Shown here piece by piece: positions 1 to 7,663 of a stretch of 22,823 nucleotides of DNA (position 1 is the stretch's first letter; each line of letters begins with the position of its first letter). Source of the stretch: JAXFQS01 sp034178815. Its GTDB lineage: Bacteria; Verrucomicrobiota; Kiritimatiellia; RFP12; DVOR01. The stretch lies in assembly GCA_034178815.1 (NCBI GenBank), contig JAXFQS010000039.1, positions 1-22,823 on the forward strand, given 5' to 3'. A program made the translations under genes and the position numbers. Under the pieces are notes generated by a model. It did no database searches, was not told the DNA's origin, and worked only from the letters and a program-made list of their open reading frames with translations.

Positions 1-135
1 CGGAGCGGGTGTGTGGGGGCGGACGACGACGGGGCGTGGTGGCGGCGGAGCGGGTGTGTGGGGGCGGACGACGACGGGGCGTGGTGGCGGAGGGGCGGGT
101 GTGTGGGGGCGGACGATGACGGGGCGCGGGGGCGG
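1..135. repeat. Three contiguous 45-bp tandem repeats
   Basis: Units lie at 1-45, 46-90 and 91-135. The first two are identical as read and the third carries a few substitutions. There are no spacers between units. The period is a multiple of three and keeps the minus-strand lipoprotein frame open as 15-residue repeats. The array touches the window edge, so the true copy number is not known. Confidence 0.9.
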
Positions 136-225
136 TGGGCGGTGGTGGCGGCGGGTGGTATGGCAACCTGCGAGGAGCAGAAGGGTTGCTAGGATGGGGA
201 GGAGGTGTCGGGTTGGCGCGGGCAT
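1..225 (-). CDS. Pro/Arg-rich repeat lipoprotein, 5' part (runs off left edge)
   Basis: Reading the minus strand from an ATG at 225 gives an open frame of 75 codons to the window edge. The protein starts MPAPTRHLLPILATLLLLAGC, with a hydrophobic core and an L-A-G-C lipobox, so Cys21 should be lipidated. The mature part begins with Thr, Arg, His and Pro, then repeats a 15-residue unit, RPVVVRPHTPAPPPP, about three times with small changes (RPVIVRP in the first). These repeats are the translation of the 45-bp DNA repeats at 1-135. The start lies 15 bp after the ileS stop on the same strand, so it is probably cotranscribed with ileS. No good Shine-Dalgarno sequence is seen before the ATG. The function is unknown. 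Proline-rich lipoproteins can act as spacers between an outer-membrane anchor and the cell wall, but that is inference. The rest of the gene lies outside the window. Confidence 0.7.
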   Translation of the reverse strand, partial: MPAPTRHLLPILATLLLLAGCHTTRRHHRPPPPRPVIVRPHTPAPPPPRPVVVRPHTPAPPPPRPVVVRPHTPAP

Positions 226-240
226 AGTGGGTTGGCAGGT

Positions 241-3200
241 TTAGGCTTTGGTGATGGCTATCTTGGCGGTGTGACCGTTGATATCGATGGGCTCGCCGGG
301 AAGTTCGCCGGGGAACTGGAGGTCGAGGGCGAGGGTTTCGTTTTGAATCCAGGGGGCGTGGGCGTGGGCGGCTTGGAGGATGGGCTGGTCGCCGACTAGG
401 GCGAGGTGGATGCGGTCGCTGACCTCAAGGGCGTGGTCTTTGCGGAGGGCTTGGATGCGGCTGACGAGTTCGCGGGCGAGGCCTTCTTGGAGGAGCTCGG
501 GGGTGAGGGTGGTTTCGAGGGCGACGACGAGGTTGTCTTCGCTCGCGACGATGAGCCCGGGTTTGGGGGTGCGGCGGATTTGGATGTCGTCGGCGGTGAG
601 TGGGACGCCTTCGATTTCGAGGGTGCCGCCGCGGGCGAGAATGGCGCTTTGCTCAGGGGGGAGGTTGGCGATGGCGGCGGCGACGGCTTTCATACGGGGG
701 CCGCATTTGGGGCCGAGTTTGCGGAAGTCGGGCTTGAGGGAAATCTCGGAGAGTCCAGCATCGTCGGCGCGGAGGTCGACGGCCTTGATGTTGAGTTCGT
801 CGGCGATGAGGTCGGTGCAGGCCGAAAGGGCCTCGCGGAGGGAGTCGTCGGCGAGCGCGATGTGCAGCGCCGCTAGGGGCTGGCGGACTTTGAGGTCGTT
901 CTCGATGCGCAGTTGGCGGCCGAGGCGGACGATGGTCTGCACGGCGGACATTTGGGCTTCGAGAGGCAGGTCGCGGGCCCCTTCGCGGGCGGTCGGGAAG
1001 TCGCAGAGGTGTACCGATTCGGGGTCGCTCTGCCCGCGCAGGTTACGGTAGATTTCCTCGGAGATGAAGGGGGTGAAGGGCGCGGCAATCTTCGAGAGTT
1101 GCACCAGAACATAGCGCAAGGTGCGGTAGGCGTCGAGCTTGTCGGCGTCGTTCTGCGACTTCCAGAAGCGCCTGCGGCTGCGGCGGATGTACCAGTTCGT
1201 CAGGTCTTCGACGAAGCGCACGAAGGGCCGCACCGCACGCTGCAAATCGTAGTCATCCATCGCACCAGTGACATCGGCGGCAAGCGTCTCTAGGGAGGAG
1301 ACAATCCAGCGGTCGAGGAGGTTGGTGCTCTCGGGCTGGCGCACCTCGGGCTCGCGGAAGCCGTCGGCGTTGGCGTAGGTCACGAAGAAACTGTAGGCGT
1401 TCCACCAGGGAATCAGCAGGTCGCGCAGGACTTGCTTGACGCCGCTTTCGGAGAACTTGAGGTTCTCGGCGCGCACCACGGGGGAGCAGATCATATAGAG
1501 GCGGATCGCGTCCGCGCCGTAGGTCTCCAGCAGGGTGTTCGGGTCGGGGTAGTTCTTCAACCGCTTGGACATCTTCTTGCCGTCCTCCGCCAGCACCAGG
1601 CCGTTGACAACGACATTGCGGTAGGGGGACTTTCCGAAGAGGCAGGTGCCGAGCACCATCAGGGTGTAGAACCAACCTCTGGTCTGGTCAAGTCCCTCGG
1701 CGATGAAGTCGGCGGGGAAGAAGGTCTCCTCGCGGCCCTTCTTCTCGAAGGGGTAGTGCTGCTGGGCGTAGGGCATGGAGCCGGATTCGAACCAGCAGTC
1801 GAGAACCTCGGGCGTGCGGCGGTAGGTCTGACCGTTGCGGTGGATGAGAATCTGGTCGACGAAGTGCTTGTGCAGGTCGGTGACTTTCTGGCCGGAGAGT
1901 GCCTCAAGTTCGGCGATGGAGCCGATGCAGATCTGGTCGTCGGGGTTAGCCTCGTTGATCCAGACGGGTATGCAGGAGCCCCAGAATCGGTTGCGCGAGA
2001 TGTTCCAGTCGCGTGCCTCGCGAAGCCAGTTGCCGAAGCGTTTGTCTCCGACATAAGCTGGCGTCCAGTGGACAGTGGCGTTGTTTTGGGCGAGGCGGTC
2101 TCGAAGGTCTTCGACGCGGACATACCAGGCATCGATGGCGCGGTAAATCAGGGGCGTGTCGGTGCGGTCGCAAAAGGGGTAGGAGTGGACGATGGTGGCT
2201 TGGTGGACGAGTTTTCCTTCGTCTTTGAGGCGGCGGATGATGTCCTTGTCACACTCCTTGCAGAAGCGACCTTGGTACTCGGGGAGTTGGCTGGTGAAGG
2301 CGCAGGAGGCGTCCAAGGGGTCGGCGAAGGCTTCGATACCATTCTGCTTGCAGACGCGGTAGTCGTCTTCGCCGTAGGCGGGTGCGATGTGGACGAGACC
2401 GACGCCATCATCGGTGGTGACATAGTCGTCATTGAGGACTTGGAAGGCGCCCTTCCCGCGCTGGTCGAGGAAGTAGTCGAAGAGGGGCTCGTAGGCGGTT
2501 CCCTTGAGTTCGGAGCCTTTGAACTCGGCGAGGATTTGGTAGGCTTCGGGCTTTTTGAAGAGGGTCGCGAGGCGGGCCTTGGCGAGGACATAGGCGGGGC
2601 GCGCGGGGTCGGACAAATCGCGCACGGCGAGGTAGTCAATCGAGCCGCCGGCGCAGATAGCGAGGTTCTCCGGGAGCGTCCAGGGGGTGGTTGTCCAGAT
2701 GAGCAGGTAGAGGGCGGATTCCTGGTTGAGGATTCCTTGAACCAAGGGGCTGGGCGAGGAGAGGGCCTTGACGCGGCAGGTCACGGCGGGGTCTTGGACA
2801 TCCTTGTAGTTGCTGCCGGCCTCGAAGTTGGAGAGCGGGGTCGAGAGTTTCCAGGAGTAGGGCATGATGCGGTGGGACTTGTAGACGCGGCCTTGATCCC
2901 AAAGTTGCTTGAAGACCCACCAGATGGTCTCCATAAAGGTCGGATCCATAGTCTTATAGTCGCGGTCGAAGTCGACCCAGCGGCCCATGCGGGTGACGGT
3001 TTGGCGCCACTGCGAGACATACTTGAGCACCATCGAGCGGCACTGCTCGTTGAATGTCCCGACGCCGAGTTTCTGAATCTCTGGCGCGCCGCTGACCCCG
3101 AGCGCCTCCTGCGCGAGCGCCTCGATGGGCAACCCGTGCGTGTCCCAGCCGAACCGCCGCTCGACGCGGAAGCCCCGCATCGTCTGGTAGCGCGGCACAA

Positions 3201-3399
3201 TGTCCTTAATGGTGCCCGCCAGCAGATGCCCATAGTGCGGCAGCCCCGTCGCGAAAGGCGGCCCGTCGTAGAAGACAAAGTCGCGCGCGTCCCGGCGCTG
3301 CTCAAGGCTCTTGGCGAAGGTGCGGTTCTGCTCCCAGAAGGAGAGAATCCCGCGCTCCATAGAGGGAAAATCGGTTTTGCTGGAGACCGGTTGGAACAT
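241..3399 (-). CDS. ileS: Isoleucyl-tRNA synthetase, eukaryote-like (IleS2) type
   Basis: This cytoplasmic class I aminoacyl-tRNA synthetase charges tRNA-Ile with isoleucine. The protein is about 1,052 residues from the ATG at 3,399. The HIGH motif appears as HYGH at residues 55-58, preceded by PPFATGLP, and KMSKR lies at 609-613. An editing (CP1) region, with YPFCDRTDTPLIYRA, lies between them. The DWNISRNRFWG and LDQTRGWFYTL blocks before KMSKR are typical of IleRS. The C-terminus lacks the Cys-rich zinc finger of common bacterial IleRS1. The HYGH form and the length match the eukaryote-like IleS2 group, some members of which tolerate mupirocin; tolerance here is inference. The frame stays open up to 3,714, but the added residues are Pro/Gly-rich, cover a predicted promoter and reach into the upstream terminator, so the start at MFQPVSS is preferred. 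Confidence 0.95.
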   Translation of the reverse strand: MFQPVSSKTDFPSMERGILSFWEQNRTFAKSLEQRRDARDFVFYDGPPFATGLPHYGHLLAGTIKDIVPRYQTMRGFRVERRFGWDTHGLPIEALAQEALGVSGAPEIQKLGVGTFNEQCRSMVLKYVSQWRQTVTRMGRWVDFDRDYKTMDPTFMETIWWVFKQLWDQGRVYKSHRIMPYSWKLSTPLSNFEAGSNYKDVQDPAVTCRVKALSSPSPLVQGILNQESALYLLIWTTTPWTLPENLAICAGGSIDYLAVRDLSDPARPAYVLAKARLATLFKKPEAYQILAEFKGSELKGTAYEPLFDYFLDQRGKGAFQVLNDDYVTTDDGVGLVHIAPAYGEDDYRVCKQNGIEAFADPLDASCAFTSQLPEYQGRFCKECDKDIIRRLKDEGKLVHQATIVHSYPFCDRTDTPLIYRAIDAWYVRVEDLRDRLAQNNATVHWTPAYVGDKRFGNWLREARDWNISRNRFWGSCIPVWINEANPDDQICIGSIAELEALSGQKVTDLHKHFVDQILIHRNGQTYRRTPEVLDCWFESGSMPYAQQHYPFEKKGREETFFPADFIAEGLDQTRGWFYTLMVLGTCLFGKSPYRNVVVNGLVLAEDGKKMSKRLKNYPDPNTLLETYGADAIRLYMICSPVVRAENLKFSESGVKQVLRDLLIPWWNAYSFFVTYANADGFREPEVRQPESTNLLDRWIVSSLETLAADVTGAMDDYDLQRAVRPFVRFVEDLTNWYIRRSRRRFWKSQNDADKLDAYRTLRYVLVQLSKIAAPFTPFISEEIYRNLRGQSDPESVHLCDFPTAREGARDLPLEAQMSAVQTIVRLGRQLRIENDLKVRQPLAALHIALADDSLREALSACTDLIADELNIKAVDLRADDAGLSEISLKPDFRKLGPKCGPRMKAVAAAIANLPPEQSAILARGGTLEIEGVPLTADDIQIRRTPKPGLIVASEDNLVVALETTLTPELLQEGLARELVSRIQALRKDHALEVSDRIHLALVGDQPILQAAHAHAPWIQNETLALDLQFPGELPGEPIDINGHTAKIAITKA

Positions 3400-3433
3400 A
3401 GCTCGAAATCCTGCAGAGGTCGCGAAAAACTCA

Positions 3434-3462
3434 ATAATACCAAATTCTCCCCCCCCGCGCAA
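3434..3462 (-). promoter_or_regulatory. Predicted sigma70-type promoter for ileS
   Basis: Read on the minus strand, TTGCGC (3,462-3,457) and TATTAT (3,439-3,434) are separated by 17 bp. The -10 box lies 34 bp before the chosen ileS ATG. It sits downstream of the pho operon terminator, which fits independent transcription of ileS. Confidence 0.45.
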
Positions 3463-3690
3463 GCCAACCCCGCCAAGCCGAAGCCCAAGGCATCGGACAA
3501 CTCCCCCCGACGCGCCCCAGTCCGGCGGCTTGGGCTCGGCGGGCGAGGCGGCCTGACTCGGCGGCGGCAAGATTGATGATTTTGTCGAGTTCGGCGGCGG
3601 TTTGGGCTCACTGTCCAAGTTCGGCGGAGGCATCTCCCCCAAGAACCCGCCGCGCCGAAGGTGCTTGAGAACGGAGGCGAGGGATAGACA
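3463..3690. other. Non-coding spacer between phoR and ileS, with degenerate GGCGG-rich motifs
   Basis: The gap from the ileS start to the phoR stop is 357 bp and holds the ileS promoter at one end and a terminator at the other. Between them are scattered, imperfect copies of a motif like TTCGGCGG(CGG). One longer variant continuing into TTGGGCTC occurs near 3,522-3,537 and again near 3,590-3,609. No RNA gene or convincing ORF was recognised here. The minus frame is open only as a fortuitous extension of ileS. Confidence 0.5.
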
Positions 3691-3730
3691 AGAAAAGCCC
3701 CCGCAGTCGAGCAAGACCGAGGGGGCTTGG
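3688..3730 (-). terminator. Intrinsic terminator of the pst-pho operon
   Basis: AAGCCCCC at 3,695-3,702 pairs perfectly with GGGGGCTT at 3,721-3,728 across an 18-nt loop. On the minus strand the stem is followed by TTTTCTTG. It lies 29 bp after the phoR stop codon in the right orientation for a Rho-independent terminator. Confidence 0.85.
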
Positions 3731-3756
3731 CAAGTAGGAGTGCGCCGCGCGGGTGG

Positions 3757-5508
3757 CTAGGAATTCTGACCGGAGTTGGGCGCGGCCGGAATGCGGAGCG
3801 TAAAGGCCGACCCCTTGCCCGGTTCGGATTCAAGTGTGACGCGGCCGCGGTGGCGCTCGGCAATGTGCTTGACGATGGCCAACCCCAGCCCTGTCCCGCC
3901 GCTCGCCCGGCTGCGAGCCTTGTCGACCGTGAAAAAGCGCACGAACACGCGCTCGTGGAACTCCTTGGGAATCCCGCACCCGTGGTCGCTCACGCGGATG
4001 CAGGCCTCGGCACCATCGCGCCACGCGTCGATACGGACACGCTCCCCCTCGGGCGAGTAGGCGATGGCATTCTCAAGCAAGTTGCCGACGGCCTGCCGCA
4101 GCAGATCCGCCCAGCCCCAAGCCAGAAGCCCCTCCGGACACTCGGTTTCAATCGCAATGCGCCGTTCGGCGGCACGCCCCCGGAGCGCGTCAGCGGTCTC
4201 CGCGAGAAGTTCCCTGAGCGGAACCTCGCGCGGCGGCTCGGCAGAGGCCGTCTCATTCTCCCGCTCCAGACGGGTCAAGGCGAGCAAATCCTTGATGAGC
4301 GCCAGCAGACGGTAGGTGTGGGCGTGGATGATATTGAGAAAGCGCCGCGCGTGCTGCGGGTCATCGAGCGCCCCATCCAAAAGCGTCTCCGTAAAGCCCA
4401 GAATCGCCGTCACCGGCGTACGCAACTCGTGGGAGACATTGGCGGTAAACTCCTTGCGAATCGTCTCCAGACGGCGCAAGCGCGTGACATCCGTCAGCAC
4501 CAAAACCGTCCCCTTACCGCTGAGGCGAGAAGCCGTCGCCAAGAACGAACGCTCGCCCTCCCGCTCGGGCAGGACAATGTCGCGCTCAGGCGCGGCGGAA
4601 CCCTCCTTCGCGGCCTCTTCGAGCAACTCGTTGAGCGCCGGGACACGCAAGAGCGCGGGCAAATCGGCCCCCTCCTCGGCGGCCGCCCCGAGCAACCTCC
4701 GAGCCGCCGGATTGGCCAGCCGCACGCGTCCGTCCCGCCCGAGAAAGGCGACCGCCTCGTGCATCCCTTCGAGGACGCGGCGGAGCGATTCGCGCTCGAT
4801 GGTCAGCGCCTTTTCACGGGCGCGGAAGGCATCCAGCAGGTCGGCGAAAGCCTCAGAAAGCCGCTCCGCCTCAAGGCTTCTGGGGAGCGCGACACGGGCG
4901 TCCGAGTCGCCGCTGGCAATGGCCTCGATGGTGCGGGTAAAACCCGTGACCGCGTGGGTGACGCGGGTGGCAATCACATGCGCAATCAGAGCGCAAAGAG
5001 CCAGCGCGGCTAGCGCGACAAGACTCATTTGGCTGGCGACACGGCCAGTCTCCTGGCGCATCGCCTCGGTGGAGCGGGCGGCTCGGCAGAGGGCGCGTAG
5101 ACGCCCTTGGGCATCCCGCACCGGAAGGGCAAGATAACGCATCTGCTCGCCTAGGCTGTCGCTGTAGCGCTGGTCGCGCCCCTGCGGCAGACCGAGTTTG
5201 AGAATCTGGGCGAATTCGGGTCGGTCGAGATGGTTGTCGAAGGCCTTCCCGTCCTGCCCGCTCGAATCGGAAAGAACCGTGCCGTCGGGCGCAACGAGGG
5301 TCAGCCGGACGGCAGAGGGAATATGGCAGAAAGTGGAGGTCGGCTCCCAGACCGCGGCCGCCATCTGCGCCGAGGAGAGCAGTTCTCCATCGAGTTGCGC
5401 TTCGATTTTGCCGATGGCGATGCGCCCAAGCAGGGCGGTGATGAGGCAGACGGCAAGCCCCCCGGCGAGGAAGGCGCTCCAGAAGAGTTTCGTTTGCAGG
5501 CTGTTCAT
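3757..5508 (-). CDS. phoR: PhoR-type phosphate sensor histidine kinase
   Basis: This is an inner-membrane sensor kinase of 583 residues. A first membrane helix (about 8-28) is followed by a periplasmic domain of about 130 residues, a second helix (about 163-185), a HAMP linker, and a PAS domain (about 250-345). The HisKA box NVSHELRTP has phospho-acceptor His360. The HATPase domain contains NLLENA (N box), DHGCGIP (G1) and GGTGLGLAIVKHI (G2). The arrangement matches PhoR of the PhoR-PhoB pair, which phosphorylates PhoB under phosphate limitation and is held off by Pst/PhoU when phosphate is plentiful. The start lies 6 bp after the phoB stop, with no strong Shine-Dalgarno, so translation is probably coupled. 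Unlike E. coli PhoR, it has a sizeable extracytoplasmic domain, as in Bacillus-type PhoR. It is the last gene of the operon. Confidence 0.9.
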   Translation of the reverse strand: MNSLQTKLFWSAFLAGGLAVCLITALLGRIAIGKIEAQLDGELLSSAQMAAAVWEPTSTFCHIPSAVRLTLVAPDGTVLSDSSGQDGKAFDNHLDRPEFAQILKLGLPQGRDQRYSDSLGEQMRYLALPVRDAQGRLRALCRAARSTEAMRQETGRVASQMSLVALAALALCALIAHVIATRVTHAVTGFTRTIEAIASGDSDARVALPRSLEAERLSEAFADLLDAFRAREKALTIERESLRRVLEGMHEAVAFLGRDGRVRLANPAARRLLGAAAEEGADLPALLRVPALNELLEEAAKEGSAAPERDIVLPEREGERSFLATASRLSGKGTVLVLTDVTRLRRLETIRKEFTANVSHELRTPVTAILGFTETLLDGALDDPQHARRFLNIIHAHTYRLLALIKDLLALTRLERENETASAEPPREVPLRELLAETADALRGRAAERRIAIETECPEGLLAWGWADLLRQAVGNLLENAIAYSPEGERVRIDAWRDGAEACIRVSDHGCGIPKEFHERVFVRFFTVDKARSRASGGTGLGLAIVKHIAERHRGRVTLESEPGKGSAFTLRIPAAPNSGQNS

Positions 5509-5514
5509 AGCAGG

Positions 5515-6186
5515 CTAGATGTTGAGACGGTAGCCGGAGCCGCGGACGGTCTCGACGAGGTGGCCGTGCTCGCCAAGTTTGCGACGGAGTCCGAGGATCT
5601 GGACATCGACCGCGCGAGGGCCGGATTCGGCGTCGAGTCCGCGAGCGGCGTCAAGAAGTTGTTCGCGGGAAAAGACGCGCCCGGGGGCGCTGGCGAGCAG
5701 CGCGAGAAGTTTGCCCTCGGTTGGCGTCAGGCGAATCTCCTCGCTACCGGTGGCAACCTGGCGAGATTGGGGGTCGTAGAGGAGCGGGCCGATGCGAATC
5801 TGGGCGATTCCCGCCGGGTCTTCGCTGCGGAGGGCGGCGCGGACGCGGGCCAGCAGTACATTGATGCTGAAGGGTTTCGTGATATAGTCGTGGGCCCCGA
5901 GATCCAAACCTTTGACGATATTTCCTTCCTCCCCGCGGGCGGTCATCATTACTACCGGCGTGGCGGCACATTCGGGGGTCGCCTTGAGTTGGCGGCAGAC
6001 AGCATAGCCGTTGAGTTTGGGTAGCATCAGGTCGAGGAGCACGAGGTCGGGGCGCAGACGCCTGGCTTGGTCGAGACCGGATTCGCCGTCGTAGGCGGAG
6101 ACGACGCGATGCCCGGCACGCTCCAGGTTGTAGCGAACCAGTTCCTGAATGTCCATATCATCTTCGATGACGAGGATTGTCGCCAT
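5515..6186 (-). CDS. phoB: PhoB-type response regulator (OmpR/PhoB family)
   Basis: This DNA-binding response regulator has 223 residues, close to the usual family length. The receiver domain (1-120) shows the acidic pocket Asp9-Asp10, phospho-acceptor Asp52 in LLDLMLP, Thr82 in MMTARG and Lys104 in TKPF. The C-terminal winged-helix domain has SREQLLDAARG and a DVQILGLRRKLGE recognition-helix region, ending ETVRGSGYRL. PhoB-family proteins bind as dimers to direct repeats with an 11-bp period; such a repeat lies upstream of pstS in this window. An AAAGGAG sequence overlapping the end of phoU serves as Shine-Dalgarno, 11 nt from the ATG. The gene lies 6 bp after phoU and 6 bp before phoR. Confidence 0.92.
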   Translation of the reverse strand: MATILVIEDDMDIQELVRYNLERAGHRVVSAYDGESGLDQARRLRPDLVLLDLMLPKLNGYAVCRQLKATPECAATPVVMMTARGEEGNIVKGLDLGAHDYITKPFSINVLLARVRAALRSEDPAGIAQIRIGPLLYDPQSRQVATGSEEIRLTPTEGKLLALLASAPGRVFSREQLLDAARGLDAESGPRAVDVQILGLRRKLGEHGHLVETVRGSGYRLNI

Positions 6187-6192
6187 AGGGTT

Positions 6193-6864
6193 CTAGGCTC
6201 CTTTATGGTCGTGGCGCACAATGACGCCTTCGACAATGTAGATGACATCCTCGGCGATGCCGGTGGCGTGCTCGACGATGCGCTCAAGGCTGCGCGCCAC
6301 GCGGAGCCATTCGAGCGCCGCCTCGACCTTCGCCGGCTCGTTCGCCTGGCAGATGTTCTGCGTCAAGTCCCGGGTGACGGCCTTGCGGGCACTCTCGAAC
6401 TCCGCTTCCGACTCGCGCACCCGCCAGGCGCCCGCCGCGTCCATCCGCACAAAGGCATCAATCGCGTCGGAGAGCGACTTGAGCGCGCGTTCCAGCAACG
6501 GCCGGAAGTCGGGGTGCAACGCGCCGGGTTGCTCCTCCTTGGCGGCCAAGGCCGCGGCACGCTTGGCGATGCTCACGCCGTAGTCCCCAATGCGCTCCAG
6601 GTCGGAATTGATTTTCAGCAGCCCGACAATCGCGCGCAAATCCTGCGCCACGGGCTGGTGCAGGGCAAGAACCTTGAGGCACTCTTCCTCAAGTTCGACT
6701 TCGCACGCATCGATGGTCGCGTCGCCGTCAATCACCGCCACGGCCAGTTCCTGGTTTCGGGAGGAGAGCGCCCGCACGGCCCGGGTCAGGGCATCCTCGA
6801 CAAGGGCCGCCAGAGAAAGCAGCCGGCGCTGGAGTTTGGTGGTTTCGTTTTGAAGAAGCATCAT
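6193..6864 (-). CDS. phoU: PhoU phosphate-signalling regulator
   Basis: This soluble helical protein has 223 residues, the standard PhoU length, with two tandem three-helix PhoU domains (about 15-105 and 120-210). Family-typical blocks include VIDGDATIDACEVELEEECL, QDLRAIVGLLKINSDLERIGDYG in the first half, and LEWLRVARSLERIVEHATGIAEDVIYIVEG in the second. The E/D-x-x-x-D metal-binding pattern recurs in both halves (DLERIGD, SLERIVEHA). PhoU connects the Pst transporter to PhoR and restrains both when phosphate is abundant. An AGGA sequence sits 7 nt before the ATG at 6,864. The second codon is also ATG, so the start could shift by one residue. It follows pstB by 41 bp. Confidence 0.95.
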   Translation of the reverse strand: MMLLQNETTKLQRRLLSLAALVEDALTRAVRALSSRNQELAVAVIDGDATIDACEVELEEECLKVLALHQPVAQDLRAIVGLLKINSDLERIGDYGVSIAKRAAALAAKEEQPGALHPDFRPLLERALKSLSDAIDAFVRMDAAGAWRVRESEAEFESARKAVTRDLTQNICQANEPAKVEAALEWLRVARSLERIVEHATGIAEDVIYIVEGVIVRHDHKGA

Positions 6865-6905
6865 AGCATTATCCTAGCACTTTAATGGAGCCTTGTCGAA
6901 CGGTA

Positions 6906-7661
6906 TCAGCCGAAGCGGCCGGTGATGTAGTCCTCCGTCTGCTTCTGGCGCGGACGGGTGAAGAGTTCGCCGGTCGGGCCGTACTCGACCAGATCGCCCT
7001 CGTACATAAAGGCGGTGCGGTCGGAGACGCGAGCGGCCTGCTGCATATTGTGCGTCACAATCAAGATGGTGTAGCGCCCGCGGAGTTCCCCGATGAGTTC
7101 TTCGATGCGCGCCGTCGAGCGCGGATCGAGCGCGGAGGTCGGCTCGTCCATCAGCAGAATCTCGGGCTCCACCGCCAACGCCCGCGCCAGGCAGAGTCGC
7201 TGCTGCTGCCCGCCGCTGAGCCCCAGCGCGCTGCAGTTCAGGCGGTCTTTGACCTCATCCCAGAGCGCCGCGCCCTTGAGGCTCTTCTCGACAAGCGCGT
7301 CGAGCGAGGCGCGGTCGCGGATGCCGTGGAGGCGGGGGCCGTAGGCGATATTGTCGTAGATTGACTTGGGGAAGGGGTTGGACTTCTGGAAGACCATCCC
7401 GATGCGCCGGCGGAGGGCGGCAGGGTCGAGCGACGGGTCGTAGAGATTGGTGCCGTCGAAGATCATCTCCCCGGCGAAGCGGCAGACGGGATTGAGGTCG
7501 TTCATGCGGTTGACCGAACGCAGGAGGGTCGACTTGCCGCAGCCGGAAGGGCCGATGATGGCGGTCACGCCGCCGCGTTCGACGGCCATGTTGACGCGCT
7601 TGACGGCCTCGTGCGTGCCGTAGAATACGGAGAAGTCGCGGATGTCCAGGTGGATGTCCAT
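6906..7661 (-). CDS. pstB: Phosphate ABC transporter ATP-binding protein PstB
   Basis: This is the 251-residue cytoplasmic ATPase of the PstSCAB high-affinity phosphate importer. Walker A is GPSGCGKST at residues 37-45, the Q-loop is in FQKSNPFPKSIYDN (91-104), the ABC signature is LSGGQQQR at 148-155, Walker B is ILLMDEP at 168-174, and the switch His is His204. The motifs NRMNDL and FQKSNPFP-SIYDNIAYG are specific to PstB within ABC ATPases. The frame is open farther upstream, but the chosen ATG lies 2 bp after the pstA stop, has AAAGG 6 nt upstream, and begins a normal PstB (MDIHLDIRDFSVFYG). Confidence 0.97.
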   Translation of the reverse strand: MDIHLDIRDFSVFYGTHEAVKRVNMAVERGGVTAIIGPSGCGKSTLLRSVNRMNDLNPVCRFAGEMIFDGTNLYDPSLDPAALRRRIGMVFQKSNPFPKSIYDNIAYGPRLHGIRDRASLDALVEKSLKGAALWDEVKDRLNCSALGLSGGQQQRLCLARALAVEPEILLMDEPTSALDPRSTARIEELIGELRGRYTILIVTHNMQQAARVSDRTAFMYEGDLVEYGPTGELFTRPRQKQTEDYITGRFG

Positions 7662-7663
7662 TG

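Noticed and set aside
1..135. Possible CRISPR-like array
   Set aside because: The 45-bp units are directly contiguous without spacers and encode peptide repeats.
2..244. Plus-strand frame encoding Gly/Arg-rich 15-residue repeats
   Set aside because: It is the complement of the minus-strand lipoprotein repeats, has no start with a ribosome site in view, and would converge into ileS. The minus strand carries a lipobox and the better explanation.
1432..3576. 714-codon plus-strand frame opposite ileS
   Set aside because: It is antisense to a clear ileS over nearly its full length; its Gly/Val/Asp-rich product is a shadow typical of high-GC genes.
3400..3714. N-terminal extension of ileS by about 105 codons
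   Set aside because: The extra sequence is low-complexity Pro/Gly-rich, spans a predicted promoter and starts inside the pho terminator. IleRS proteins begin near the chosen Met.
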